64,000 nt of DNA, from contig CP136065.1 of NCBI GenBank assembly GCA_032622095.1, positions 99,145,343 through 99,209,342 of the forward strand, given 5' to 3'. The position numbers and the translations under genes were made by a program. This document shows, one piece after another, positions 1 through 12,075 of this stretch (within the stretch, counting starts at the first letter, position 1; every line of letters begins with the position of its first letter). The notes beneath the pieces are model-generated. The model was given only the letters and a program-made list of their open reading frames with translations. It did not search any database and was not told the DNA's origin. Source of the stretch: Siphonodentalium dalli. Taxonomy: Eukaryota; Mollusca; Scaphopoda; Gadilida; Siphonodentaliidae.

Positions 1-99
1 GCCAGGTTATATTAATCGATGACAATACCATTTGATAATGAGTGTGTTGTAACATATGGAAATATATATCCTGGTTTCAAAATGGAGTCCAAATCAAGA

Positions 100-1307
100 T
101 TAATGTTTTCGAGGTATGAGAATTTCATGATCGGCGCTGAAGAGTTCAAGAAGAATGGAGGAATCTCTTACAACGATGGGGCCAGTGAAGAGAGTCTGCG
201 TTGATTTTGTTAAGGTTAGAGTATTAATGGCTTCTACAAGATTACCAGCATAACATCCAGAAGTACCAGACAAGAATGGACCAGTACATATTGTTTGTGA
301 ATATTGTTCGTTCAACTCACATTTGGATGGATATTCGTTTGAGCTAATTTCAATTTCAATTGGTGCAGCTAATACTGGCAGCTGACGACTTGGTGAAGTG
401 AAGTCTGGAAGCTGCTTGGGACTGGGTGGCTGTGTCTCATAACTATCATCACTAGCCTGTTCCTGAAAGGAAAATAATGTTAAACTTGCTATAATTTAGA
501 CTACATATTTCTATTCAGAGCTAAAATTAAACAATGAATGCATAATTGGCAGTTTTATTTCCAATTGTCATGAAGGCAGCATGTTTAGTAGCAAATTAGT
601 TAGAGAACCCACCACATTTGCTTCAATACTTGTGAAATATGAATGAATATGTGATCAGTGTACTATTAATAATAAAAATAACTTGAGCAAACAAACCTGT
701 AGTTTTCTTTTCGTGGATAGTTTTGTAACGGTAGCTTTAATTCGGGGATTTCCTTTTGTTTTGGTATCCGGGTACGCCTTGGTGGTCACTGGTGACTCAT
801 CTCCGCACTTTCTCCAAAATCTAGAGTCTGTAAGAGATTAAAATATAACCAATTCAAAATAAAAACTATTTGACATTTAAGAATGTACCTGTAATCAAAA
901 TAATGCTATAATAAGTTAAATGATGCTATCATGTATAGATTATATTGCTCTTCATTCTGGAGTTATGATTGTCTGAAAATGAAATATATGTCATTCACCT
1001 TTTTTAATTCCAATTTCAAGATGTCAAACAAATATTTAATTGAAAATGTTTATATATTTGTCAAGAATGCGGAAGGTTTGACTATTTGGAATTCTGGCAG
1101 TGACAATGATTTAATAATATTCAAGACAAACATACGACACTCTGCTGTGGTGCAGGATTGTCCAACTGTAAATGAAACTTCAGTGGACTGTCGGCAGTGT
1201 CTGGAGAGTTGGTCTGCTGATCGGGACTCGGAGTCGGTGTTGATCTGGAACGGGAAGTTGAACTGGACGGTGGTTGCGTATCAAATAAATCTTCCGACAT
1301 CATTCAA
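100..1307 (-). CDS. Three-exon gene, small Ser/Pro-rich protein of unknown function
   Basis: Three minus-strand coding exons join in one frame: about 1132-1307, 697-827 and 100-462, giving roughly 220 residues. Exon 1 follows an acceptor (TTCATTTCAG) and has an in-frame TGA just before its ATGs at 1303 and 1300, so translation probably starts there and a 5' UTR exon lies upstream. It encodes MMSEDLFDTQPPSS followed by a Ser/Thr/Pro-rich stretch. Exon 2 (acceptor CTCTTACAG, donor CAG/GTTTGT) encodes a Lys/Arg-rich segment with FWRKCGDE. Exon 3 (acceptor TTTCCTTTCAG) encodes an acidic and Pro-rich start, several cysteines, then LTLTKSTQTLFTGPIVV and a stop at 100-102. The exon 1 donor is ambiguous within a few bases: GTATGT gives phase 0, whereas a GTTTGT or GTGTCG choice gives the phase 1 that exon 2 needs. 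I do not recognise the family. A host gene or a transposon-derived protein are both possible. Confidence 0.55.
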
Positions 1308-2736
1308 CTGAAATGAACAACAGATATTTAGTATTGGACAGTATGCACATTTTACATTTTAAAAATTGGGCAGAACCTCCGGCACCAACAACACATTTAA
1401 TGATTTATTTTATATTTTTTAATAAATTATTAATTTAATATTCGGAAATTTGTTCAAATTGTTGTCTTGCCTCTTGGGCCAGTTTGGGTATTGTTATTGA
1501 TAAATGGCAAAAATATTTTAACTAGAAGTGAAGACATTAGCAGGCAGATTGTGAGGTTTCCCTGACATGACAAAATAAATTAAAAAAATTAAAAGAAATG
1601 GGTAATTAAGTTTTCATGACATCAGATTCAGATTTTCCATGCGGAAAATATACGTTTGTCATTTGTTTACAATGTAAAACCCCCTCTCTTGGATTTACCT
1701 GACTAATTTTCACTTATTGTGTACCATTTATATCACAAAAATATCACAACTAGCTGCATACAATAACCTTGTTACATATATATTACGTCTATTTTGACTC
1801 GTATTCGTAAAAACAGTGAAACTATCGTTGGGTTTTTAGTCGGCACGGCCATTTTAGATAGATAGTGTTGGATACGGTCTCACTAAACGTTGTAGTCCGA
1901 GTCCAGAGTCATAATTGGGTTATCGTTCTTGAAATTAATAGATCGTTAATTTCGATATGATGGCAATCGGATCCCACTCTGCCTTTTGCTTATTATAATT
2001 TAGATTTTTTTACTTTATTAAAAACTGATCTAAAAATATAGGGAATAGCGCGGAATAGCGGTTTTTATAAACTCCCTAATATTCAACCTAATTATTATAA
2101 AATGTCCCCAACGTTTGATGTACGTCATTGGACTTTCTATAGTATATTTGAACCAATGACAAGGCGATTAGCCTATTTTGGGAATAATGTGACGTATATA
2201 TCCTTTAAATAGCGATGACTCAAAACAGCACCACATATAGATTCCACACTTTACTACCTTCAGCGGGATACCGGAATCCGGTTGCGCGCGCCATCTACTT
2301 CCGGTGGCTAATGCTAATTTCATCACTTTTTTAAAGGAATATTATACCGGTAATCAGTTTGTATGCCGTAATTTTCTGCCTATATGACCTTACCTGTTTG
2401 CGTCCGTGGGCATTAAGTAGACACACGTGAGGCCCAGTGGGCTTGCAGCATGTGCTAATTTCATAATTTTCAATAATTCTAAAATACGAATACATGTAAA
2501 TATTTTTTTGTTTTGCAATTTGTTGCATAATTAAAATAGGTCGTAAATATCGGGTCCATTTATTGAACGATGCATAGTTATGTTCATATACTGTTGTTAC
2601 CATGAAGTTTTTATATTTAAAACAATAATTATTCAGTGGGTGGGGTGGTATAAGTAACCCATTAGCCTTATTAAGCCCATTATTTTTTTATGTCTATGTT
2701 GTGACATAATTATCTTCATTTTGATTAAATGATTAA
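1308..2736. other. Upstream and intergenic sequence, no gene seen
   Basis: AT-rich sequence upstream of the three-exon gene. On the minus strand around 1845-1862 there is an AAAATGGCCG motif of the kind seen near animal transcription starts, so an untranslated first exon or promoter could lie here. No other coding signal is visible. Confidence 0.3.
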
Positions 2737-2739
2737 TTA

Positions 2740-4210
2740 ATGAAATATTATAAAACAGGTCTGGGTGATCCATTTGTGCTTAAGAATAAATAATAATGAT
2801 TTGTGCTCATTCGTAAATAATTCGCGCTTAAGCGTAAATAATTTGTGCTTAAGAGTAAATAATTTGCACTTTTGCGCAAATAAGGAATAAATGTGAAAAT
2901 GCTTTCCTCTCACACACCTACCGTACATTTGGGAGTTCCTTCTCTTACAATTTAGTTAGACCGGTGTCAGAAAAGGTACTGACAGGAAGAATTTAGACTG
3001 ATTGGTATGGACTTTTTAGACCGATCGGTCTAATAAAAAACTTTCGGTGGTTCACCCATATGGGATGCGATTTTAACATTTGTACCTTATTTGCGCTTGA
3101 GCATAAATATGATCCATAATTTTTCGCTTCTAAAGTGTAAGTAATTTTTGCATGGCCTCCCATACACCTATTCACCTAAACCTGATAAATTGCCATGAAT
3201 CATGATAATTTTCAAACGGAATGAAAACTTTTATCAAATAAACTGTCAAATGTCTTTTTCAACTTTAAGATTTTTTTATATGAAAATTTTATGTCTTATA
3301 TATTGGCAAATTGTCAACATTAAATCTGTTTAGACTGATTGGCCAACAAATTTAGACAGATCGGTCTAAATAAAGATTGATTTGTGGTTCACCCATATTG
3401 GTATGGGAGGCCAAATTCACAATTTAATAGCTAATTATGCTTAAGCATATTCAGGGCTCAAAATAGATGTAATATAGAGAGAATCCAATTAGTCATAAAG
3501 CACTGAAAATTGAAAAGTACACTTAAGCGCATGCGATTACGCTTAAGCATAACTGATTTTCATAACCTTATTACCTTACATATAATGATATCATCTAAGC
3601 TAGATATTTGTCAAAAGTTACTAGCATCAGGAATTGGCTGCATCCATTTCTGCTTCAGGGGAGTTTTCACATATGGAATATGAATTACGCTTAAGCGTAA
3701 TGACATTACACTTAAGCATAACGACATTATGCTTAAGCGTAATGGCTTTACGCTTAAGCGTAATAGATTATGCTTTGAAAATCATAATGGAAATCTGAAT
3801 TACGCTCAAGCATAATGGCTTAATGCATTACGCTTAAAAGTAATTGGCTATTAAATGTGAATTTGAACTCCCATACAATATGGGACATGGTTTTAATATT
3901 TACTTCTTATTTGCAATTAAGCATAAATATGAAAATTATGATCCGTTTGGGCTTAAGCGTAAATGATTCGAATTTATGCATAAATAATTTGCATTTACGC
4001 GTAAGTGATTTAGGCTTAAGCGCAAATAAGGAATAAATGTAAAAGTACATGCCATTCCATACACATGACCTAAAGTTCTAAACCTGATAAATTGCTGTGG
4101 GCATGACCAATTTCAAACAGCAAGACAAATTTTTATCAAATATACTGACAAATTTCTTTTTCAACTTTAAATCTTTTTGATTAAAATTTGTTATGTCTTA
4201 TCCATTGACA
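2740..4210. repeat. Duplicated block rich in CTTAAG-centred palindromes
   Basis: The motif GCTTAAGCGTAA and variants recur more than twenty times in both orientations. Many form the palindrome ACGCTTAAGCGT, most densely at 3680-3840. Two larger segments are near copies: about 2780-3320 and 3900-4210 share the run of CTTAAG motifs, CAAATAAGGAATAAATGT, then CCTGATAAATTGC and a following stretch ending in TTATGTCTTAT. A second duplicated module, a TTAGACNGATCGGTCTAA palindrome followed by GGTTCACCCATAT, is at about 2990-3063 and 3330-3403. No open frame is conserved between the copies, so this looks like non-coding repeat. Confidence 0.75.
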
Positions 4211-5999
4211 AAGGCATAATCTTATTTGTTGAGTTTGAAATGTTCTGTCACTTCTCTATCGTGTTGGTGCCCATATATGAGCTTGTGTGCTGATACAAAA
4301 TACGTGTGAAGATTTCGTGTAAAGTTGAAGTCGAAATTGAAAGCATCCTATAATTAATAGTTAGTAGATACATACATGTCAAGATTCCCGAAGATAAGAT
4401 TATCCGGCCATCGGGAAACATATCTGTGATCACCCATTGAACCAGTCTAAGTTATATTTGCTGTCATTTTAACAGTAGAATGTGTTTCAGTCGCTTCGAA
4501 ATGAAATGGCGACTGCCAGCCTGGCCATGTGCTACACGGAAACAGTAACGATAACTCTTGAAGACTATCAGTCAAAACCAATATATGGTATTGAACATGT
4601 CCTCAAAACCAAGGGATTCAGATTTGGTTTTGATCAAAACCAAGGGAATCAGATTTGGTATTGATCAATACTAACAAAAACCGAATATATTGTCAGTGTA
4701 TACATTCATGTGCCCGTGTCACTTTATCCACGTACAAGGCGCATGCATGGGCATCAGTCAGTATATGGTTCATAATGTACATTAGAACATTCCGTCAACC
4801 TCTACTCTGGCTACGCACGTACAGATCATATTCCACAAGTTCACAACGGTTCACCTGGGAACTTTTTGAAAATCTGACGAGCAACTTTATAACAAACTAG
4901 CAGGGTTATCCGGCGTTGACCAGGTTAAAGTGATGTGAAACCCTCTGTGGCCATTTGGTGGGAATAGAGAATACACTTGCTCTCAAAGTGTTACACGTAT
5001 TCTCATAAATTGTATATCCAAATGGCATCACAAAACATGATTCTTTCACATGGAATATAAGCGATTATCATTTTGTTTGTCGCGTTTAATTGGTACCACC
5101 AATAAAGAAGTATTTATTTATTTACAAATGCGTATACTTCAGACGTTATAACATGAAACGTAAACATCATAAACACATTAGTTCGAAAAAATAAAAGACG
5201 ACAATTCTGTTTTACATAGGGATGTATCAATTAATCAATCTAGTTTATCATATCTTCATGAAGATACAGATGTTTTAAAGACATGTTCAGGTGCTCCTCT
5301 GTTCTGGTGCTATATACTGGCTAATCATTTTCAGTTAAAAATAATTGATGTTATGTATGTATAGCAGCTACATGTGCCCGACACAGCGAGATTTTGAGTT
5401 GTGTATGTTAGGCGAGGAGTCTGTTTAAAAAAATGAATGAAATCTTCTGTATCGGGCAGATATACCCTTGTCAGATGTCACTATTGGAGGATCCTGAAAA
5501 TTCATATGCTAAGGACTGTGTTTCCTTTATCTCAGAGTGCACACTGTGACCACTATTTTTGAACAGGCCTGGCCTACATTTCCATATCTCTTGGCAATTG
5601 TAACTTTTGTTGTGGAAACTATATTGAATAGGACAGACTCATTCGTGTTATAATATATGCATGAGCCATTCTAATATGCAAACCTCGGACGATTCAAGTT
5701 CCCTCAGTTTGAATGAATATATGTATCTCTTAAATAGATTGATATAAATATACTTTTAATGCTTTCTTCTATGTATCTGTGTTGCTATATCATTATATGA
5801 ATGCCCTGATTTCCATACCCATATAAATATGACAGTTGAGAAGATATAATTGTTCAAGTGACTTAATTCGGTCACCATTTGTCGAGATTGTGAAATTTGA
5901 ATGCCAAAAACTCCTTAGAACGACATGGAGATGGCCTGGGAGATGACTATATATAACTTTGTTGAATATCGCCGAATTGAACAATCTTATAAATGCTAG
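4211..5999. other. No gene seen; one short tandem duplication
   Basis: Unannotated AT-rich sequence. The only structure noted is a short near-tandem duplication at about 4608-4662, where an AACCAAGGGATTCAGATTTG unit is repeated with few changes. ORFs here are short and lack codon-like structure. Confidence 0.4.
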
Positions 6000-7267
6000 T
6001 GAATCTCATCTCGCCATCCATGACCCAAAACGAACCCAAATGTGATTTAATTCACCATATCATTAGAGAAGAACGTGAATGAATTTGGTGCAACTCTCCT
6101 CATGCATGATTTGAACCGCGCCACTTTTGTTTTATTTAAACCACGTCTATTAGACTAATGCATGCATTTTATAATGGAGATGATTTAGATATAAATTTGG
6201 TGGTAATCGGCAACTAAACAAATTCTTATCATAGTTATTACCACCCCCCAACTCTCACCAACCGTCACCAATTTCGCATCTTTAAATCACACTTTATATT
6301 ATATTCCTCGTATCACGGAGAAGAATAATATATCAAAATTTGGTCGAAATCTGCGCTAAAAATAGTCCCTCCCCTGACACCAACAACGTCACTTTAGAAA
6401 ATTTTAACCCCCACCATTATCTTACTCGTAAAATGTATACAAATTCGTATCAAATTTAGGGCCACCATTGCATATCTCTCACCCAAAACGCACAATTTTG
6501 CACATTTAAACCATACGATAAATTTATATGAAATTCAGTGCCCACCCCACCCCCCATCTCTCACCAAAGCAGCACCAATATGACGTCAATAAAATCACAC
6601 GATTATATTCCTCATATCATGGATAAGAATGTGTATCAATTTGGTGGAAATTGGCGCTAAAAATATTGTTTATCAATTTTGGTGCCCCTCTCCCTTTCAG
6701 TCCACCCCTGACTCGAATGACGCCACTTTTGATAGCTTTAAGCCACGCCATTAGACACCTCATACCATGGGGATGAATTTGTATAAGTTTCGTGGCAATC
6801 GGCGACTAAACCAATTCTTATCAAATTTAGTACCCACCCACCGCCCCCCAAATCTCTCATCCCAACGACACCAATTTGGCGTCTTTAAATCACATAATAA
6901 GATTCCTTGTATCATGGAGAAGATCTCAGAAGAATGTGTATAAATTTGGTGGAATTCGGCGCTAAAATTATTTTTGATCAATTTTATGGCTCCTCTCCCC
7001 TTCAGGACATCCCTGACGCGAACGGCGCGACTTTTGACATATTTAAACCACACCATTTGATTTCTCATATTATGGGGATGATTAAATATAAGTTTGGTGG
7101 CAATCGGCGACAATTTTTTTGTCTGCCCCTCACCCTTTTCTGCCCCTGAACCTAACGGCGTCACTTTAGAAAATTCTAACCCTCGCCATTATCTTTCTCG
7201 TAAAAAGTTACCCATAATAGACCCTTTTTGTGCCATCTAGGTGGTCTCATGTGAATTTCTATAGAAC

Positions 7268-7306
<39 letters not shown>

Positions 7307-7310
7307 TTCG
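6000..7310. repeat. Diverged tandem interspersed repeat ending in (GACA)n
   Basis: A module of several hundred bases recurs imperfectly from about 6040, 6640 and 6960. Shared phrases include GCCACTTTTGATAGCTTTAA, CATGGGGATGA, TTTGGTGGCAATCGGCG and CTCACC..CACCAATTTGGCGTC. The last copy runs into GACAGACA and then TTCGCAAATATAGATATAGA. The array holds several ORFs up to 134 codons on either strand, but they do not correspond between copies, so I treat them as chance. The gradual divergence fits an old transposon-derived repeat. Confidence 0.65.
7267..7305. repeat. (GACA)n microsatellite
   Basis: About nine uninterrupted GACA units at the end of the preceding repeat family. Confidence 0.95.
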
Positions 7311-10300
7311 CAAATATAGATATAGATTGAGTCAATTTCGCTTTGTGTCGCTCGCGATCATAAAATGTCTTCCGGATAATATCCCGAAATCGGCTAACAA
7401 AAGTCGATTAAATCGTGTACGCTCGAGCTGGGACATTACTATACTCTGAATGAAATACATTATTACAGAACAGACAGTAACTAAGAGTATATGTTATGTG
7501 TTGTGTTTTCGATGTTATAAAGTCCCCCGTCATCCCAGGTTTTGAACTGGTGGAATATGATCTCTACAGGGGTAGCCATTCTGAGTAGAGATTTATGGCA
7601 TGATCTAAATGTACATGAACGATGATGACTAAGAAATTAGTTATTGAATCAACTTGATGCCACATGCTGAGTCTCTAGTTCTAGTTCTCCCATATAACAA
7701 ATTGCAGCATGTAAGTCGATAGCGACTTAAGAATATGAATGTTCTGAGGTGATCGGAACTTAGCGGAGTGGTTGCGCATTTCCGGGGCTTCACGACTGTC
7801 TGGATCACTACCCTAAAATATTCGCAAACGATTTGAAAAAAAGTTAAATACGGTGTTACACGAGAAGATAATGCGTGCACTAGCGAGCAAAACGGGTCCC
7901 CGATGACAGACTTGCGCATTAGGCCGCCTTAAGAGAAAAAAAAGCTGATTGGATCCACAATCCGCTAAAATCCGCTTTGGGGAAAATTTTCTACAGCGCT
8001 CTTAAACGGCCAACAATACAACAGTGGCAAATCCAGTGTGAGAGCTGTTAGTGATCCGACAAACATATCCTCACTGTTCATGGCGGTGTTCAATGGCGGC
8101 CAATTTCCCCGTGTTCTAAGCGATATCGGTTCAATTATGTATAACCAATGCCATTATACTAATGAGATAGTATGATGGCTGTCAAAATGGTTACCTCGAA
8201 CGTATTCACGTTTGTCACTTAGATGTTCAGCATGTTCATATATGTTTGGCCTGTATTTTTCCGTTCTCTATCATACCGTTATATCAGAACGTAATTTAAC
8301 AGGATCCATCCTCCTCGCTATTAAACAAAATCTCATCAGAGTTCCTGCATTCCCCTGACAATCCCCACAGGTAATGACACACTTTAGCCCATTCTTCTGA
8401 CATGTGTATAAGTTGGTCCCACAAAGATTTTTGCTCGTGATTTTGGATTTGCAACGCGTGATCACCAAATCGATCGAGAATCCAGCCCAGATTAGGTTAC
8501 TCATACGAACGTCGTGTAACCCTTGCTCAATAAATGATTAATACAACCTAGGTGATGTAAGGATATTTCTAACATAATTTGGAGGTATGGCCGACAACTT
8601 TTGGCTTAATGGAAATACTCAGTTGCAGCCAAATATTGGATATCTTAATTGTCGCGACCAGATGCAAGTTCCAGTCTACAGTCGTATTTCTGCTCTGATG
8701 AAATATTTTAATACCTGATTATAATCTCTGTATTGCAGTCAATGTTTGGCTGTTAGTGATTATTCCGCAAGTACAGCATTGTTGTCAGTCAAACATATTT
8801 GGAACCTAAACAACTCATGTCAATAAGAGATGCCTGAAATTGGCAGATTATGTTCTAAACATCTTTATATAGAGATTTGAGTGTCTCCATTTCTGTCGTG
8901 TGCAATCGCTTGAAGACAGCAGCTTCTGGTAGACATAATCGCTTTCCTGTTCCGAAGAAGTGGGCATGTTTGTGGTCTTGTCGTTTGAGCCCAGTTCTAA
9001 TTATTGGGTGAATGTGCAGATGCATTACCAGATATGTTGTTAGTGAATGGCCGGGTAACGACAATGTTCAACAGCTTATTGGCCAGAGCGGCTTCTACCA
9101 TAAAATGACATCTCAAAGCCCGTGAGACCGTTGGGCCGTATTCAACTCCCAGAGCATCCAATCCCGAACAATGCATTATACATTTTTTATGTTTGATGAA
9201 CACGAGGAAACTCAGTATGTGAAACCCACCGAGTCTGTAGACCATGTTAATCGATTTTTTGCAACGATTATGTCAACTGCTTTGAGCTAAAGAGGTTGGT
9301 CAAATTTCACACATGGTGTCTGAATGTTTAGTGCACAATCCTGCTTTTCATTGGAGAGCAATGTTGAATAAACACAGTCATAGACAATAGAAACAATATT
9401 TCCGATTTCATAGTTGAAGTTGACTTGAGTCGAATAGGTTCTGTATGTATCCGGACTAATCCGGTCTTGTTTTCTGTATATTACACAACACCATCCGAAT
9501 TGCCAAAGCGAATATGAATTTATACTAGTAGGTAACGTATATGGTGATCACAGTTAAATCAGAGGCTTGTATTGCACTGGTGAGAGTCCAGTAGCTGGAC
9601 TCTTTGTAGTGATTGATTGGCACCCCTTTAACAGCATCACCACTGTTACATATTTTTTGCATCATGACAAGTTAGCGCTTCGGCTTAAGTCATGAGTCCG
9701 GAGGGGAACACACGGCGACTATTCCCATCCCGTGGAAAGTCACAAGATCGCCAATCGTTTCAACGTTATCTACTCTATTATCTGCGACCCATTACCCGAA
9801 AACCCCAGAAAATACGCAGCGACAAGATCATCGTGATTCTCAGACTTGATAACTGACCGTTTATATCTGTCAACTTCATCATATATTATTAAAAACCCAA
9901 GTCGAGATAAATCCGCCAATAAACATCTTGAACACATTATCTAAGTCGACACTGGGACCGAAGAGAATCTGTGATATCACGGGCTGTGCTCTAGCTGATT
10001 GAACAAAGGACTGTCCGATTCTAATTTGCTTCACTGCTGTTGGGACCAGCGCAACGGTCAGTGTCTGCAAATGCCCCGGAACCTAACTTCTGAAATGTCA
10101 TCGCTGCTATAATATCCGGTTGAATGCCTATATCAGTACACATGTTTACCCTTGTCCATTATACCAATTTATACATTTTAAAAGTCATGAATATTAATTT
10201 GACTCATAAGTCTGTTTGCATTCTATTCAAATCTGTCTTTCTTTGTCTTGAGAAAGAAATCACATCAGAATGCCTGAAATATAAATAAAGTTAAATAGAC

Positions 10301-10700
10301 ATGACATCAAACAAAACGTACCCTCCATGTCATACTTAATTTGAATCCATAACAACTTTACGTTTAAAATTGTTAACTGCAACAGGGTTATTGTGTCCTG
10401 TTACCTTCTCGGATTTGCTGTTTCTGTATCATAAGCCAATGAGTCTATTGATTCATATACAAGACAGAATAATGTATATACACGATAAAATTTGTATTGC
10501 AAAAACTTGAATTGCTGGTTATAATATTACAGGGACCAGTGTATGTAGACCCGTCGAGGGGCACTACAAATCATGACATAATATTAGGAAAGGTAAAATA
10601 CGTACGTGGATGACTCGGTTAGAATTGCCAGGACCTTGTATCACAGGAGGCATGCATTTCTAAAGAAATAATGTTACATTCTTATATCACACATTTCTCT
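7310..10700. other. No supported gene
   Basis: No exon with matching splice sites could be established. At 7514-7607 there is a copy of a dispersed repeat (AGGTTTTGAACTGGTGGAAT, then GATCTCTAC and TTTATGGCATGATCT) that recurs near 26231 and 51560-52030. At 9586-9605 a perfect hairpin has 8-bp arms AGAGTCCAG and CTGGACTCT. The minus ORF at 8271-8504 is cysteine-rich but unsupported by splice or homology signals. Confidence 0.35.
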
Positions 10701-10806
10701 GGTGTCAAGCCCAGCGTTGACCTTTGTCCTGATGTTGTTATTATCTATCTCCTTTAACAAATCAATAAGGTTGGATCCCCTCCCTGCTGATCCCCTCTTT
10801 CCCTAC

Positions 10807-12075
10807 CGTTTCTCGAACATTGCTCCATCCAGTATATATCCTGAACTACTCAGTGTTGTGAAGTCAGCAACAATAAGACCGTGTTCCTGGTTGGTTTTCT
10901 GTTCCAGTCTATGACTTTTCTCCTCATCTCAGGTTACGTATCTACGTTAAAGAGGCCTTGTATTATATGTATACGTTTAAGAGAAAACGTTTGTCTTTAT
11001 ATATTTCTCACTTGTTACAAGGCTAAACAGACGTGCTTCGAACGCTAGTTGATCTAGTGTCCACGATTACCCTAGATGGCATTGCCGTTTAGTGGTGGTC
11101 TATTCATGGAATGAGTGAGATGACCACATTGCCTTAGAATTGGACTCAACAATTTCCTTATTTGCTCGCAACCTGCGAATTCACGTTTCCTCCTGATCGG
11201 TATATGAGGGGCGGTCTCGTCATCAGTGGTTATCTGCTGGTCAGATTCAATATATTCCCCGTTGCCATCATTAAGCCCAATTTCGCGTTCGTTGTTGGTT
11301 GACAGATTATCTAGAACGATGTTGTTGATATGATTAATTACAGTCATATAATCGCACATATAGTTCGGTATATTGTTCTATTATATGTCCGCATAAGTAT
11401 TTATCAAACTATCAAACTATCAAACACCAAATTCTTGTCATCGCATCATTGTTTGAAATTTTGTGATAAACACATATGTATTAGCCGGTCACCTCCGACG
11501 GAGTCTTGGCAATTGTCACCCCCTCTCGGACAAGGAGTTAGTGTGGCACACTGCAGATGTAGAACTGTGAAAAATTTAGCTTCCTCGATTAGACAAACAT
11601 TCTGCCTTATATTTGCTGGTCAGAATAAATGTAAGCTGAAGCCATAAGTGACAACTGCTTGAAAAAGGAGAATTATGTTTTGGCTTTTTCTTTTTCATGA
11701 GTATACGTTTTAAGTACAGTAATGCCCTAAATAATCGACCCCTTAACCACAGCAGAGTTATGGGTAACTTTTCAGGATTTATTCGGAAATGTGGCTTGTT
11801 GCCATTCATCGAAATGCTCTCACTGCGAGTCTGCCATAACCCGCTACCTGTTTGAAAGAATTTGTTATTGTCAAAATATGTAATTAAGTCAGATGTAGAA
11901 TGGCATAACCGTGGATTGGCTCCATGAATGTCGTACCACTTCAGTATAGAAGATGAGCAGCCAGATGGTCGGACTGAACAATTAAGGAATGCTACTGTTT
12001 TGCTAACAGTTATAACGTAGCCGACGAGGTTCCTGTTGAATGCCATCGGTCCAATATAGTTGAGGTTCCGGGTAG
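10807..12075 (-). CDS. Possible exons of an Ig-like-domain gene
   Basis: Minus-strand exon-like ORFs with compatible phases. Exon A, 11848-12075, starts after CATCTAACAG and ends at CAAACAG/GTAGCG. It is a phase 1-1 exon of 228 bases, the symmetry usual for Ig-domain exons. It encodes VSKTVAFLNCSV and, 14 residues after that Cys, ILKWYD, the Cys/Trp spacing of an Ig fold. Exon B, 11493-11615, starts after ATTTATTCTGACCAG, is also phase 1-1, and encodes a Cys-rich segment (FFTVLHLQCATLTPCPRGG). A weaker candidate is 10807-10927, containing TTLSSSGYILDG, with a poor acceptor. An ORF at 11072-11359 containing IPIRRKREFAGCEQ before a stop could be a terminal exon, but its phase does not follow directly. 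The Ig assignment rests on two short motifs only, and upstream exons were not found. Confidence 0.3.
11715..11832. mobile_element. Half copy of a CAGTAATG foldback MITE
   Basis: TACAGTAATGCCCTAAATAA starts a sequence matching the left half of the foldback elements at 41381-41704 and 49531-49694: CTTAACCACAGCAGA, ATGGGTAACTTTTCAGGATT and GGCTTGTTGCCATTCATCG. The mirror arm is missing. It ends about 15 bases from the Ig-like exon candidate, in what would be the following intron. Confidence 0.75.

Noticed and set aside
6760-7164. 134-codon minus ORF
   Set aside because: It lies in the degenerate tandem repeat and has no counterpart in the other copies.
8271-8504. Cys-rich 77-codon minus ORF as a secreted peptide
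   Set aside because: It has no signal peptide, no splice support, and the other frames of the region look equally plausible.
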